From the NCBI RefSeq assembly GCF_000485595.1, contig NW_014577776.1, positions 64,287-128,286 of the forward strand: a stretch of DNA of 64,000 nt, in the 5' to 3' direction. Below, piece by piece: positions 32,809 through 45,900 of the stretch. Position numbers and translations under genes: made by a program. Position 1 is the first letter of the stretch. Every line of letters begins with the position of its first letter. Source of the DNA: Priapulus caudatus. Taxonomy: Eukaryota; Priapulida; Priapulimorpha; Priapulimorphida; Priapulidae. The notes under the pieces are model-generated. The model did no database searches and had not been told where the DNA came from. It worked only from the letters and a program-made list of their open reading frames with translations.

Positions 32809-32865
32809 AATAGGCTTAGTAAAACTAGAAACTTGTTACAAGTTTATAGTTTTACTAAGCCTATT
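32809..32865. repeat. 57-nt near-perfect palindrome
   Basis: 19-bp arms (AATAGGCTTAGTAAAACTA and complement), one mismatch, then 8 more paired bases around a single central T. No clear flanking direct repeat. Confidence 0.85.
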
Positions 32866-32969
32866 CTGATCAAATCGTTCTAGCCAAATCGTTTATTCGA
32901 CTTCATATACGCCGTTGCCGTCGGCTTTGCCTCACTAAACATTGTCGGTGTTGTCGTTGGGGTGTTATG

Positions 32970-33133
32970 GTTAGGGTTAGGGTTAGGGTTAGAATTAGGG
33001 TTAGGGTTAGGCACATTGGTTTTATTGGGACCCATGTTCTCTATCCTTGGGCCGTTAGGGCCAGGGTTAGAATTAGGGTTAGGGTTAGGCACATTGGTTT
33101 TATTGGGACCCATGTTCTCTATCCTTGGGCCTT
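32970..33133. repeat. Telomere-like TTAGGG tracts in a 78-bp tandem duplication
   Basis: Four to five GGTTAG/GGGTTAG units precede a 78-bp unit (AATTAGGG...GGCACATTGG...CTCTATCCTTGGGCC) present twice. These are interstitial TTAGGG-type sequences, not a telomere. Confidence 0.85.
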
Positions 33134-33639
33134 GTCGTTGGTCAGACTCGGAGTCAGACTCACAGAGTGCAGTGCCAGTAGTCTGAGTAGAATAAATAGA
33201 TTCAGAATAATGTAGATTACTGCCATACTGCTAGCTCCAAGAAACGGTATTGCTAGAGTTAGAATACCCCTATATTGACGTCTATTAGAAATCAGTTAAA
33301 AATTGGCTCGAAAATGTGGTACTGGTGGGTCCAAATTACCAAAGTGGGTCCAAATTACTAAAAGTGGGTCTGAATTGTTGGGTCCAAACTACGGTGGGTC
33401 CGAATTACTAGCTTCGACGTCAGTCACACAGCCTGGTCGGGTTACCATAATAAGCCCTGCTAGTCATTGTGAAGCTGTAGCCTGTACATCATGCTTGGTC
33501 TACAGGGAGTCACATATGTCATATGTTATGTGGTATTACTATAATATACGTACTTTACTTGGCTTGCCAGTGTTTTGCACACAGAAGATAGAACATACTC
33601 TGACCAACATAGTGACCAACATAGTGAGGCTGCAGTTGC

Positions 33640-33899
33640 GCTCATAGCCATAGGGTCTATGTCCCCCAGGGTACTGCTGGAACGTACCCTGGGTACGGTC
33701 CGGTATACGGGAACATACCCTGGTAACTATCTGATATGGTTAGGGTTAGGGAGTAGGCGTAGGCGACTCCCTAGACTCGTTAGTGGAGTAGGCGAGGTAC
33801 GGTCCGGCATATTAGATAGTACCAGAGTACATTCCGGTGTACCGGACCGTACCCAGGGTACGTTCTGGCAGTACCCTGAGGGACATAGACCCTCTCAGC
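33640..33899. mobile_element. Mutator-like MITE, copy C
   Basis: 260 bp with ~90-bp inverted termini and a perfect 9-bp target duplication TGCAGTTGC (33631-33639, 33900-33908). It contains GGTTAGGGTTAGGG in its core. A CCATAG duplication near the left end makes GCTCATAGCCATAGGGTC. About 180 bp upstream of the STEEP1 start codon. Confidence 0.94.
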
Positions 33900-34081
33900 T
33901 GCAGTTGCTTGCGCTGAACCACTGGCACTGATCTTTCCTGTTATGGTGATCTCTCCTTAACCCATTATCCTTAACTAACTATATCATCATTAAATTAATT
34001 TCTTTCCACAGAGCCAGCAATATCTACTCTACCAATTAGAGGAAACCAGCACGTAATTTTGGAAGAGCTATAAAAATAACC

Positions 34082-36917
34082 ATGCCTAAAGTGATTTCAA
34101 GAAGCATTGTTGTTCAAGACTCTAAAGATACTGAAGAATATGGTGAAAAACCATTGCATGTTTACTATTGTTTGTGTGGATCAATGGCTCTTATTCTTGG
34201 TAAGAAAATAAAATAACTTGTGCACACAGATCAGACAGTGGAACTTATGCACATAGAAAATTTACTGTAGTATACATAATGTCAGGGGATAGTAATGACA
34301 AAATGTTACAGAATAAACACCAAATTTTTCATTATTAACCCCTGATAATGTATATATTCATGTTTGATACAGATTTTGTGCATGCATATGAATGAGCAGT
34401 CTTCAGGAATGTACAGTCAGCACTATTTTATGAACTCTTATTATCATACACAGATATATTTTCAAAATTACATCGTAAGATAGGGGCTTGTAATTTTACA
34501 AAATATCCTATGATTACATGTAAAAATAGAAAGCGTTTATTAATTGTTACTCCACTAGGATTTGGTTTAATTATCATGTACCTAATGTTTTTTCAGACTG
34601 TTCAATAGATAAGTTGCCAATGCGAAGAAGAGACAATGCTCGAGTGATAGATGGCAGTAAGCATGCTCATAAACTCACATGTGATCAGGATGAGACAGTT
34701 TACCTGAGGTGGTATGTATGACACATAGAAACTGGTGGTGTGTGGCTGCTATCTTTATTGCATAATTTTTATGATTTTTTTTAAGTTCTAAGTAAGTAAT
34801 TCTGTGATTATATAACACAAATATAAATAAATTTTCTTTAAAGATTATTTCCTGAATTACTAGGTAACTGTCCCAGACACTAATAATTTCTTGATTCAAT
34901 TCAATCTGTGACCATTTAAATGGATTCTTCATATCATGGCAGGTATTAAATCACATTATCTATAGCTTCAGCATAGTTTACAATAATACCCCATTTGAAA
35001 GTTACATTTTATTTTAGGCCTGAAGGTATTGAAAAACAGCTAAGGAAAAAGTGCAACAGGTAGGTCATTAAGGCCAAACAAAATATAGATGCGTTTCCCA
35101 TTACAGTGATAAAAAGTTTAGAGCATTTATGTAGGTAAAAACATTTTTGTCTAAAATATTTACTGCTAGGTGATTTTTTAATGGCTGTTGATGCTTTATG
35201 TTAACTCACCAAATGTTGACAAAAATATGTATTTCTTGTGTCTCCTTTGAAGGTGATTACAATAGATGTAAAGTGGGCTCCTCGTGTTGCCCGCCCTGTA
35301 ACTCGGTGCCATCTGCCTGCAATCATTGTCTTTCAGTGCAGCATTGAATTTTGAACTGGCTATAAGTGTTTAGTTAACCTCACAATTTTCAAAGTGACCC
35401 TTTGTTTCTGCAGCTGTGGATTATTGCTATACTACCAGCACCAGAAAGGCAGCAGTGTTACATTTGTTGTCCAAGGATCTCTCGTGAAAGCACCCGAGGG
35501 CGGAATCAAAACTGATAAAGCTGTTCAGCCACCCCCGAAAAAAGTATTTTTTCATTCTCATCGATTAAAAGATTTTTCTTAATTTTCTTTGCATTAATGT
35601 GACCGTGGTGATTTATGTCTGTTGCCATGATTATATCACGTACGGTTATGACTTATGACCATGCTGAGATCATGTGGCTGTGGCCATGTTGATCATCAAA
35701 TTGTCATCGTATGCATCATTGCGTGTGTGCGTGCGTGCGTGCGTGCGTCCGTGGTGTGCGTGGTGTGCGTGCGTGCATGTGTGTGTGGTGTGCGTGCGTG
35801 CGTTTGTTATAAATAATAATTTATTGTGTTTGATCTAGGTGATGATGACCAAACACACAAAGAACATGGGAAAGTTTAGCTCTGTCACTGTATCTACTGT
35901 GGAAGCAGAAGAAGAGGAGATTGAAGCTGTAAGTAGTAAAATCATACCGCTTCTCATTACTCACCATATGTGGCAGTGCTAACTATCTCATGGCTTCTTA
36001 TTACCATGTTGCAATAGAATTAAAATATTAACCAGTTAAATTACTATTCAAATTTCAGTAAGCGATTCATGCGTAACATAAAAGCATGAATCATTTTGAA
36101 TTTTTTTTTGTCAGAGAGAAGTGGCAGATTCATATGCGGCGAATGCACGAGTTATTGAAAAGCAGATGGAGAGGAAGGGGCTTGTAAAGCGGAAAGCAAT
36201 GGAACAGGTAGGTCAGATATACTTTTGAAACCCCACCAGATAAATCATCAATGGTTTGGGTTTGGTAATGATCACCTCTGTATGTCATATGGAGAATGAT
36301 TCAATATATTGAATTAATTGAAATAATTGAATTATGTGTATTGTCTAATCGAACCTAATTGGATTGTGTTATAGATGTATAATATTGTAATGGTCTATGT
36401 ATTCAGGGCCGTAGCTAGCAGGGGGGGGGGGGCAGGGGGCAGCTGCACCGCCCCCCCAAAAAAGAACCCAGTGAAGAATAATGGGAACTTAAGATTAGAA
36501 AATACTCGCTTAACCGTTTGGGGAGTTTTAGGTATGTAACCTACCTGAAATGGCTGGAAATGGCATTTCAGAGCTTCTATATTTCAAAATTTCCTGGGAC
36601 GGGCATGCCCCCAGACCCCCCTAGAAGCGAGCAGCTCCGGCGCCTGTTCATCTTGCTCCCCCATACATTAATTCCTAGCTACTGCCTTGGTATTGTAAGC
36701 CCAAACTTATTAGAAAACCATTTATAGTACCCATAATTAGCCTTATTCGTTACACTCTGATATTTTCCTAAATAAATGCATTCTGAAATTCACCATGTAT
36801 AATTTGACAATTAATGCCTACTGGAATTAATATTTTGGCAATTTGCATTTTCAGGCACCAGTCAAGGAAGAAGTGAAGAAAAGCAGACCTAAAGGTACCC
36901 TCCTGGATTATAAGTGA
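34082..36917 (+). CDS. STEEP1: STEEP1 (CXorf56) homolog, STING ER-exit protein
   Basis: In vertebrates this protein binds STING and promotes its exit from the endoplasmic reticulum. Seven GT-AG exons: 34082-34199, 34597-34711, 35018-35059, 35414-35543, 35839-35928, 36115-36207, 36855-36917; 216 residues, close to the human length. It opens [14 protein letters not shown], followed by [13 protein letters not shown] and [25 protein letters not shown] motif supplies Cys residues pairing with the early CLC. A Glu-rich/coiled segment ([20 protein letters not shown]) and a basic C-terminus ending GTLLDYK are family-typical. The start is the first ATG of the conserved frame. Intron 6 carries a hAT-like MITE. 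Candidate AATAAA lies about 350 bp downstream (37262). Confidence 0.96.
35722..35812. repeat. (GTGC)n/GTGT microsatellite
   Basis: Imperfect GTGC/GCGT array in STEEP1 intron 4, ending about 25 bp before exon 5. Confidence 0.9.
36404..36689. mobile_element. hAT-like MITE (CAGGGCCGTAGC family), copy 2
   Basis: 286 bp, ends CAGGGCCGTAGCTAG and, inverted, CAAGGCAGTAGCTAG. A long G-run follows the left end. GTATT lies directly outside both ends (36399-36403, 36690-36694), shorter than the usual 8-bp duplication, so the boundaries may have eroded. In STEEP1 intron 6. Confidence 0.78.
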
Positions 36918-39900
36918 CTTGCTGATCTGTAAGTTTGTATAATATCATTCCGTATTGTCATATATTTCAATATAACCAAGGTTTCCTATCATTATAGAGA
37001 ATAGGTTCATCATTTATGTATGTGTTTGTATATAATTTCTCACCTGTTTATAGTGTAACTAAAAATTTAGAGACAGTCATCCAATGAATATGCTAACTAT
37101 AACAATTCTGTTTAAATTATCATAATTATTCCAGATAATTTATGATTAGAAATAGCCCAGACCATTCTGATGTGGTTGTACCTATTCAGAGTATAAGCAC
37201 AAGTGAAGTGACAGAACACATTGTTAAACATATAAGTTGTTTGCAATTTTATTTCTTACTAAATAAACAATAAGGAAGCACATAAATAGATTTTACCTTC
37301 CTTGAAAAAAGCATGTCATCACAAAAACACTAATTGATTGTTTGTTTGGTACGCGAATACTCGATGCTAAAAATACATATAATTTGTAATATGAAAAAAT
37401 TTGGTAAAAACAAAAATCTCTTAAACAATCAAATCATGGCTTTGGGATATCATGGAAAAACAAAACAAATTATGAAAATTGGACAACATAAGGTTAACCG
37501 TGGCCATTTTGCTAATGGGGAGAAACGAATTCCTATGTACCTGCATAAGTCATCTTTTTGGGCCACTCACAATGATTAACCTAGCAGTAGATGTACTGTA
37601 TCGTGTCGGTTTTATACTGCCCTGCTGCTAAAAGCTCAATGTCACTGAGCTGTACGGTTACAAACCGATCATGATCATCTATCATCTACTCGCTATTTCA
37701 AAACATGACAGTCAATACGATTGGAATTACATTCGCCTCTGCTTCACTGCACACTAGTGAATATGAGATGCTACCTGTATGATACAGGTCATCTCAAGTA
37801 TATATGAATCTTGAAGCCTGTTAAATGTGAACTTGAACCACTAAATAAATACTAGCACATTATGGCTGTAAAGTTTTATGGTGACATACTAATGTGTACA
37901 AATTTCCTAAACAAATTTTTAAGTACTACATCATCTACATGAGTGCTAAGTATGTGATAATGCGTAAAGAATATCCTACCAACAGATTATTTATTGCATT
38001 ATCGCTAAGCCCTAATTATACAGAGTATATAAATATTACACCCTAGAAATACTCTCAATATGGGCATGCAATCACACTGTTGCATACCCTGTACTTCATG
38101 TTTTTGCCATCAATAATAAATAAAACCTAGAATTAAGCTATTTGCATCACAAGACATAATCTGCAATTCTACATATGTGCTGGATTCATTGATGCCAGCT
38201 GACAGCTCAGCCTGGGATAGTGTATATCATTGCACAATTTTTTTTTACCAGAAAAGGCCATTGAACTTTAGTACAATTCATGAGTATCCAGATCAACTGC
38301 ACATTCTCGCATAATTACAAATTAACGAAGTGCAACAGCTGACCAAATGTGTCATGACAATAATAATGTAGGAATGCAAAACATATCACACAGGTTTGCG
38401 CTACACCAAATGAATAGGAACACGTACCATACACCCAATCCTCATTTTTGTGTGCCAGAATCCTAAAATATAAATCCGAATATATTCATAGAAATGTCCA
38501 ATGTGATTTTATGTAAATATTTGAAGATGAATGATATAATGAATTATATGTGTGTGTTCTTGTACAAGCTGGACCACACTTATTATTTGCTAATAATAGG
38601 GTTCGATGTTCGATGTAGCACAACTTAAAAACATTCACCCAACATGCATATTACTTTTTATACCTGTGATAGTGGAAGGCTTCCTGTTTGTTTTTTACTG
38701 CTTTCAATTATATATAGTGTATCTGCTTTCAAGTGTAAATCGTGGAACAAATACCAGGTAACATTTAATTTTTAAGCCCTTCCAAGATGTTCACAGGTCC
38801 CATCTAATTAAATACAAACATCAAAACATACTAAGCTACGATTTGAGATTTATGCCTCCTGCTGCATGTGTCGGAACACGTCAGCATGTGCCTCGACACA
38901 AGAATACATTTAGTCAGAAAACGTGAAAGACTTCCCAGGTCAACTAACTAACAATGGTTATATGGGAATATGCAATGCTATGACAATGTGTGATTACTGC
39001 ATACTGTCTCTCTGCTATCAGCCAAACTGCATACTGAGAACTGGTTAACCAGCCACTTGTCATATGTATAGTGATGACAAAGAAGCCTGCATGCCAGACT
39101 ATGTTTTTAGATTGAAAATTTCAAGCAGTAAAGTGTTCAGCTATGCAGTATCCCAGTTAAGGCATACCATCTGCATATAGTTATAGACAATAGACAAACA
39201 TTATAGCCAACATGACATCACAACACATCACTTCACGTCACATCACACTATACTAAACACTATTCTACGTTTTGATTTGATTGCACTTCCAGCTTTCTTG
39301 CTATTCGTATCGTGTACAAATAGACATAATGATACATGTTATATAATAAATACTACGCACTACGTGTTTACACACCCGCCCACCCACATGCACACCTGCA
39401 CACACACTGAGTTTGTATGAAACTAAAATGCATTTGTTGTCAATATTTAGTTGGTGTTTTCTAAGAAGTTTTCCAAAATAACATGAATTACTGTTTCAGC
39501 ATATAACACAGATTGCAAACTATGTTGATATTAGACCAAATAACTATTGTAGGAATTGTATAAATTAGGTGGATATCATAAAATAGATTACTAAATATTC
39601 CCTCATCACTGAGCCTTGAGGTTTTCTACAAGTAATCATTTGGATTTAATTAGGCCTAATTACCATAGCGAATGTTTGTGTGTGTATGTTCCTACTCGTA
39701 CCATGAATATATGTATAAGAAATTATAGCTATTATACTAATATTGGAATACATATATCCATGCTACTACTAATAATATATATTTCAAAATAAATGATTGT
39801 GCTGCATGCGTCTAAACTAGCTATAGTTAAATACAATAAATAGTTCAAAATATATTATATGTATCCACAAGTGTAGTTGGAAAATGACTAGAATTTCCTC

Positions 39901-42900
39901 ACCCACCACCATATATGGTTTACTGTTTCGATAACGAAATAGCAATCATATTTACATACAATGGTTATTATACATTTTTAAAAACATTCTATAATTCTAA
40001 AGATAACATATACTTATTACTATCATAAATACTATGACTGATACGAAGCCGAGTATAATAAATAAACAAATTCTATGAATAAATTAGACAAGATACACAA
40101 ATTAAAGAGATAAATTAGATAGATTAAAGTTAAGTATAGGGATAGTATTTCTAATAAACCTAACCATAATCTATTGATGCTGAATGTCACAATCCCCTGC
40201 TCCTTCAACTTTAGAAAATCTAACAAATTTTTTGGAAGAGGAAGCACATCTATAGTTAATACTGATACGCAAAGACTATAATAAATACGAAAACTTAGTA
40301 GACTATGGTCACACATTACATGGACCATGTATACTGATCTGTACAAGCATACAAACACACATGCTCGTTCTATATTCTATGAATGTAATGAAGTGTTCTC
40401 AAAAAGTTTTTAAAGTAGATCCTAAGACTTAGGTTTCATTAGTAACTGCCCTGAAAACTTGGTAATTGTACTTTGACGAATGAAAATAAATGTAATTTAA
40501 TGTACTCGAGTCAAAACGTGTAGCTGCTTGGAAAGAAAACATACAACGTGCGGATAGACACCTAGGAAAGATATAGATGCATGGGAATAAATATTATATA
40601 GCCACAATATAAATACAGGAATCATCACCCAATCTCATGCAAAACTGACTAGATTTGCTCATCTTCACAAACACGAAGTCCTGCTTACTAGATAACCACA
40701 CAAATCATCCACGTTGGTACACAATCAGACCATTATAGGTAATTATATTGCACATTTGCCTGGCCCATTCTTTGGTAGATTCAGAAAACTACCCTAAAAT
40801 AAAAGCTACCAAAGTCAATTGCATATGCTATATGCAACATCTCTAAATCCAAATTCAGTGAGACTATTACTGCTGTGTTATGAATTGATACTGGTAATTC
40901 ACCACGTAATCAAATAAATACGTTTAATTCACTGCCACAAATATTTTGACTTGTTTCAATTTTGACGTTTAAAGTCTTGCATTCACTACATAGTATAGTG
41001 TTTTTCTCTCACCAAGTTTGGATATACAGATGAGAAGGTTCATGTTGCATGCAAGCCTTCTTTGAACAGTTATACTAAATCTACATTAAACACACACAGA
41101 TCTTTGGTTTAACTAGCTGTAAAGGTTGCATTATATAACCTTCTAATACTGAACTACACCATGAATATAACTTACCCTTGCTTTGGTATCCATTTGGCAA
41201 CAACTTGAAATCAATATATTAGTATAAATAGTATAAACAATTAAACACGTTTGCATAGTTAAATAGTTGAATGACCGGTTAGCGTTGCCTTGCAGGAATA
41301 CCTACCACAGCAACTAACTACATGTCACTACTTTACACTGAGATATATGGCACACGAATTCTTCACGGCACTCAAGCAAGCGAGTGGCCATACCAAATGG
41401 GGAGCCTTTGTATATAGCATTCAAACAGTTTCACAGGTATATATTTCTAGATACGCAGATGCAGCTAACCTGTAGGGAAATATGAATAAATCTGGTCCCT
41501 TCTATGACATATCACAGAGAGTTGACTCCATAAGAGCTGCCGTACAAGGAAGCAAATTGAATATGCAAACTTCCAGAACGTTCTGAATCCGTGTATGAAA
41601 CCTTCCACTATACCAGGTATTATCTCGAATGAATGACCACTAACAGTAGTTGTTGACTGACGTGTGTATGTGTGTGCTTCCTTGCATACTCGTGTGTGTA
41701 AAGGTATATGTGCATGTTATACATGGTTCGGCACCGAAAATAAATAAACTCACATCGGCATTTCTGAGTTTCTGGCACATGTAAAAATAAGGATGGGGTG
41801 TTTGCCCGTATATTGGCAATAGGTACTCGTAACTACTTCCTCCAACATGTGCAATATACATGCACGTCTACGGCAAGATATTCTCTGGTTCGCTGATTGC
41901 ACACTATTACATATAGAGTGCTATTATTTTACCTTACCAACTACTATCTGTCGTCACCTAACCTAACCTACAGCTGACTGCACCAGTATATTGACAGCCA
42001 CACCTAAAGTATATTTAAAAAATTAAATTTCATGATTGATAGGTGTCATGACATGGCTCTCACATGAATCATGCCCAACAGAACTATAATACTCAAGTAA
42101 GTATACAAAACCACACATACATGTGATCACCATAAACATGTGCGAAAAGTAGCAAATTTTTGAAATACAAGGGTACATATGCTCATGTACAAGTACGCAA
42201 AACTACAGTAAAAAACGTTCATTCCCGCACACTTGGTGTAGCAGAAATCATTTTTTTATAGAATAGCACACTATTTTTGGGGGGAACATCATTCATTTAA
42301 TCATTTTGACATGGTTTTTAAATTCTTCATAATAGGAAAAATAGTATTATCACAATAGATACTGGAATGGATAATTGTTTTTAAAATAGTTGTGTGAATG
42401 CCAATCTTGTATGAAGGGTGCACAGCAATCTTCATGAAAACCAAAAAATCTAAAGCTCAACTAAAAAATCTGTTATGACAAAATCAAGTTTCAATAAGCA
42501 ATTGGAGCTTATAATGATAGCTGCTTAATTATATTCTTGCCAAAGTCCTCATCTCAAACATTGATGTGTAATATAAAGATTTAGCATAAAGCATGTTGAG
42601 ATCTAAACTAGCTATATCAAGTCTTCATCATTACAGGTAACATTATTTATATCAATTGGTTTCCATGCCGACACTTTGCAATCCTTATCGTGGTCTTCAT
42701 TCAAAAATGCCCTTTTCTGTTCATTGATTCCGTATAATTTTATAACGATGGTACAATAGCGCGATCATTTTCCATAATAATGCATTCACAATGCCAACAA
42801 TGCAATAAATACCTCCACGTTGATGTGCAAGAACGATGGTCCAGCTAGAGGTTAGAAAATTCGACTTGAAATAACCGAGCCTAATGCTTAATTGATAGAC

Positions 42901-42922
42901 GATCAAGTAACCCAAGTTTTAC
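36918..42922. other. AT-rich intergenic region, no recognisable gene
   Basis: About 6 kb between the convergent 3' ends of STEEP1 (plus) and the BTBD8-like gene (minus). No exon-like frame, tRNA or clear transposon found. It holds a bulged palindrome at 37771-37801 (GAGATG..ACCTGTAT/complement). The candidate STEEP1 poly(A) signal is near its left end. Isolated short frames (for example 37334-37579 and 40032-40358) have AT-driven composition. Confidence 0.65.
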
Positions 42923-45900
42923 CTAGCTCACAGTGCGTCTGGCTGCACCACCAACCTTGCCTCTTACAGGTATGTGTGGTCCTGGCTTGTTCTTCACAGG
43001 TAGAGCAGAGTTCTTAGCATTATTTGTGGCACCACTTGCACTTTTTGATCTGGTGGATGCCTGAGGTCCAGGGCCAATCACTCTTGCTGATTTTCCTATT
43101 ATAAAAAATCACACAGAGATTCTACTTTCATCTACATAATTCACTATCTGCAACATTTATCACAGCCAATATATATAGGATTATCCACATTATAGTGACG
43201 CGGTAGTGATCAATATACAATGAAAACAATTAACCTGCATACACCCCCTCAAACACAAACAGCCCTATTTAAACTTTAAATGTTACTTATATCTCTGAGA
43301 GGGTAAACAAACCTTTAGCAGGGTCACTCGTTAGATCATGCGCCCACGACTTTGGTCTCGCTGGCTTATTTCCCGTCTTTGTTTCGCCTTGGTGTGGTGT
43401 TGATGGTTTGGAAGGTGGTTTCAACTGGGACGATGACTTTGACTTTTCCAATGCCTTTGGTTTGTCAACTTTGCTCGATGCCGTCGACTTCTGAGCCTGC
43501 TTTGCAGCAGGGGCGGGGCGCGGTGGAGTTTTCGTCCTTTGGTGAACTTGGCTCTTTGCATCCGGTGCCTTTGGGGACTTTGGAGACTTTGGGGACTTTG
43601 GTGACTGAACTGCTGTTGTGGATGGCTCGCCAGTGGTCACACCATGTTGCTTTTTGTTGAATTTCTATAGGGTGATTTTATATCATGGACTTGAGTGAGA
43701 TAATTTCAAGGTATATTTTAGAACAATGGCGCAAATTATACATACATATATACATATGCCGCGGGATGATGTGCACGGACACGCTGTCAATTCCTATAAT
43801 TGTTATTTAATCAAGAAAATCACACTCCTGTGATTATGATTTCCTGTCTTACTTACCCTGTTTAAGCTAGAGAACTTTGGTGGTGATGCTTTTGGCTTCT
43901 CCATTTCTACCTCAAACAGTGCAGCTGTGAAAATGGAGAAAACTGTATTAGGGGTTCAATTCCTCTCACACACAGTATCCATGGTAACAGTAACAGTTAC
44001 ACATTAATGTGTACCTATAATCTACACATTATTTTAGATGTAATAAGTGAAGCCACTGTTGCAAGCATGATTTATGGAATATGTTCCCTGGAAAACCATT
44101 TGGCAGCTTTATAACAATAGATTTTATAGTGAAAAAAACAATTCCTGAAAATAAAGTGCTATTGTTTTAGTGCTGTCATATCATATTCAAATAGCTATAT
44201 CAGACAGCAAGTACATGTGCAACTAACGTGATTCACTTAACATTGCTTTGACTTCGCTTTAATTAGCAGATATATACCATCAGATATTTTCTTCTGCAGT
44301 TCTGTCGGCAGCAAACTGTAGACCTCACACTCTTTGACTGTTGATGCTTGTAGTGTCAAATGATTCTCAAACTTCTGGTAGAGTCGTGGCAACATTGCGA
44401 CTAGGTTCTGAAAAGATTTACACAATTTAGTCGTCAATCTCGATGTTAAAACAACATTAACAGTTATATGTGCCTTATAATGACCTAGACTGCACATTTA
44501 CCATGTTTCCTGGCTCCCAAGAACACTACTACTCTAATATTTCCCCTCTAAATCACCCTGCATCTGATTACGAGAATGTCATATCTGTAGAGGGCGTTTT
44601 GCATCTTTACTACTTTGTGATAGATAGTGTTGGAGTTTGTGGCAAGCAGGCCTTAAATCCTCCATACCTTAGTTCTAAAACATACCCCGACATTACCCCG
44701 TTACAGTTTGGGCCACAATGTAAAACAATAAACAATATTTGTTTGCCCTCACCCGACCCAGGCTGAAAAGTTTGGGTAGTTAGGTAGGTAGGCTTTTTTT
44801 AAGGGGTTTAGATCTTTTTACAAATTCAGCAAGGGTGTCTATACATGCTCGGGTGTGCTTGTATGGAGATACCTTTTATGTTGAATGTTTGTTTTGCTTG
44901 GTACATATAATGTATTGCCTACAGATTTATATAATGTACACTGATACAATTTGTAAAAAAAAAAAAATTTAAAAAAAATCAATAAATTTGTTTGAGTCGG
45001 CCCCCTTTTTGGCGGGTCGGTCGGGTGAGGGCAAACAAACAATATTTTTATTATGTCCTTGTGTGTTGACACTTATAGAGTGCTCACCTCGTTCCAGGCT
45101 GCCCCTTGCTCTGCTTCATCCATCATTCGTTTAATTTCCACTGATCCTTGACAAGACTCGTACACACCCATCTTGGTTAGCGCCGAACCAAAGCATTCTT
45201 CGACGACATACATGTTCCAACCCAGACCCTAAAGTGATTGTTGAAATAGAAAATCATCAAATTTTAACAAATAAACTAGCAAACACTGGTTCACCGGTTA
45301 GTGCAAAAGACATGCCACTTGACATTTCACTATAGTTACATTTAGTATGCTGGAAGCAAAACCGTGATGTGTGTCATTCTATGAGACGAGGTTTTGTGAA
45401 TTCCATTCCAATTTTCATACAATTCCAAATGTCAGAGTGAGAAGACGGGAAAATAGGAGTATGGAAGACAAATAACACAAAGAAAATTATATGAGGCTAT
45501 AATGTAATATGCTATTTCAAACAATGTGCCTGCATCTTCAGCTTTCCTACCTTCCTAAGCTGGCTGAAGCTAGCACTGAGCAGCACAACCACAAAGTTCT
45601 CTGACAAGAACTTGATGCAGCACTCCAGCAGCTGTGAGGTCATTGCGAAGATCGGCTCAGCCCACTTCATCTGTGGCAGCATGGCAAACACTTTGTCGCA
45701 GTCTATGATCAAGTCCAGCATGGTTTCCTTGTTCTGCAAAAGTGGATATCACATGTGATGAGATCATTATGGATGGAACACACACACATTATGACCATGC
45801 AATAGCAGCAACATGCTTCAGCTATGTGGGTTTCACACTAGTACTATTCAACTTTATTCTGTTTTACTCACTAGTCCTATTAAAACATTTCTCTAGCATC

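Noticed and set aside
32960-33133. True telomere or chromosome end
   Set aside because: Only a few TTAGGG units, within a 78-bp tandem duplication, with unique genes on both sides.
36404-36689. Confident 8-bp hAT target duplication for this element
   Set aside because: Only GTATT matches directly outside both ends; family assignment rests on the termini shared with 31937-32187.
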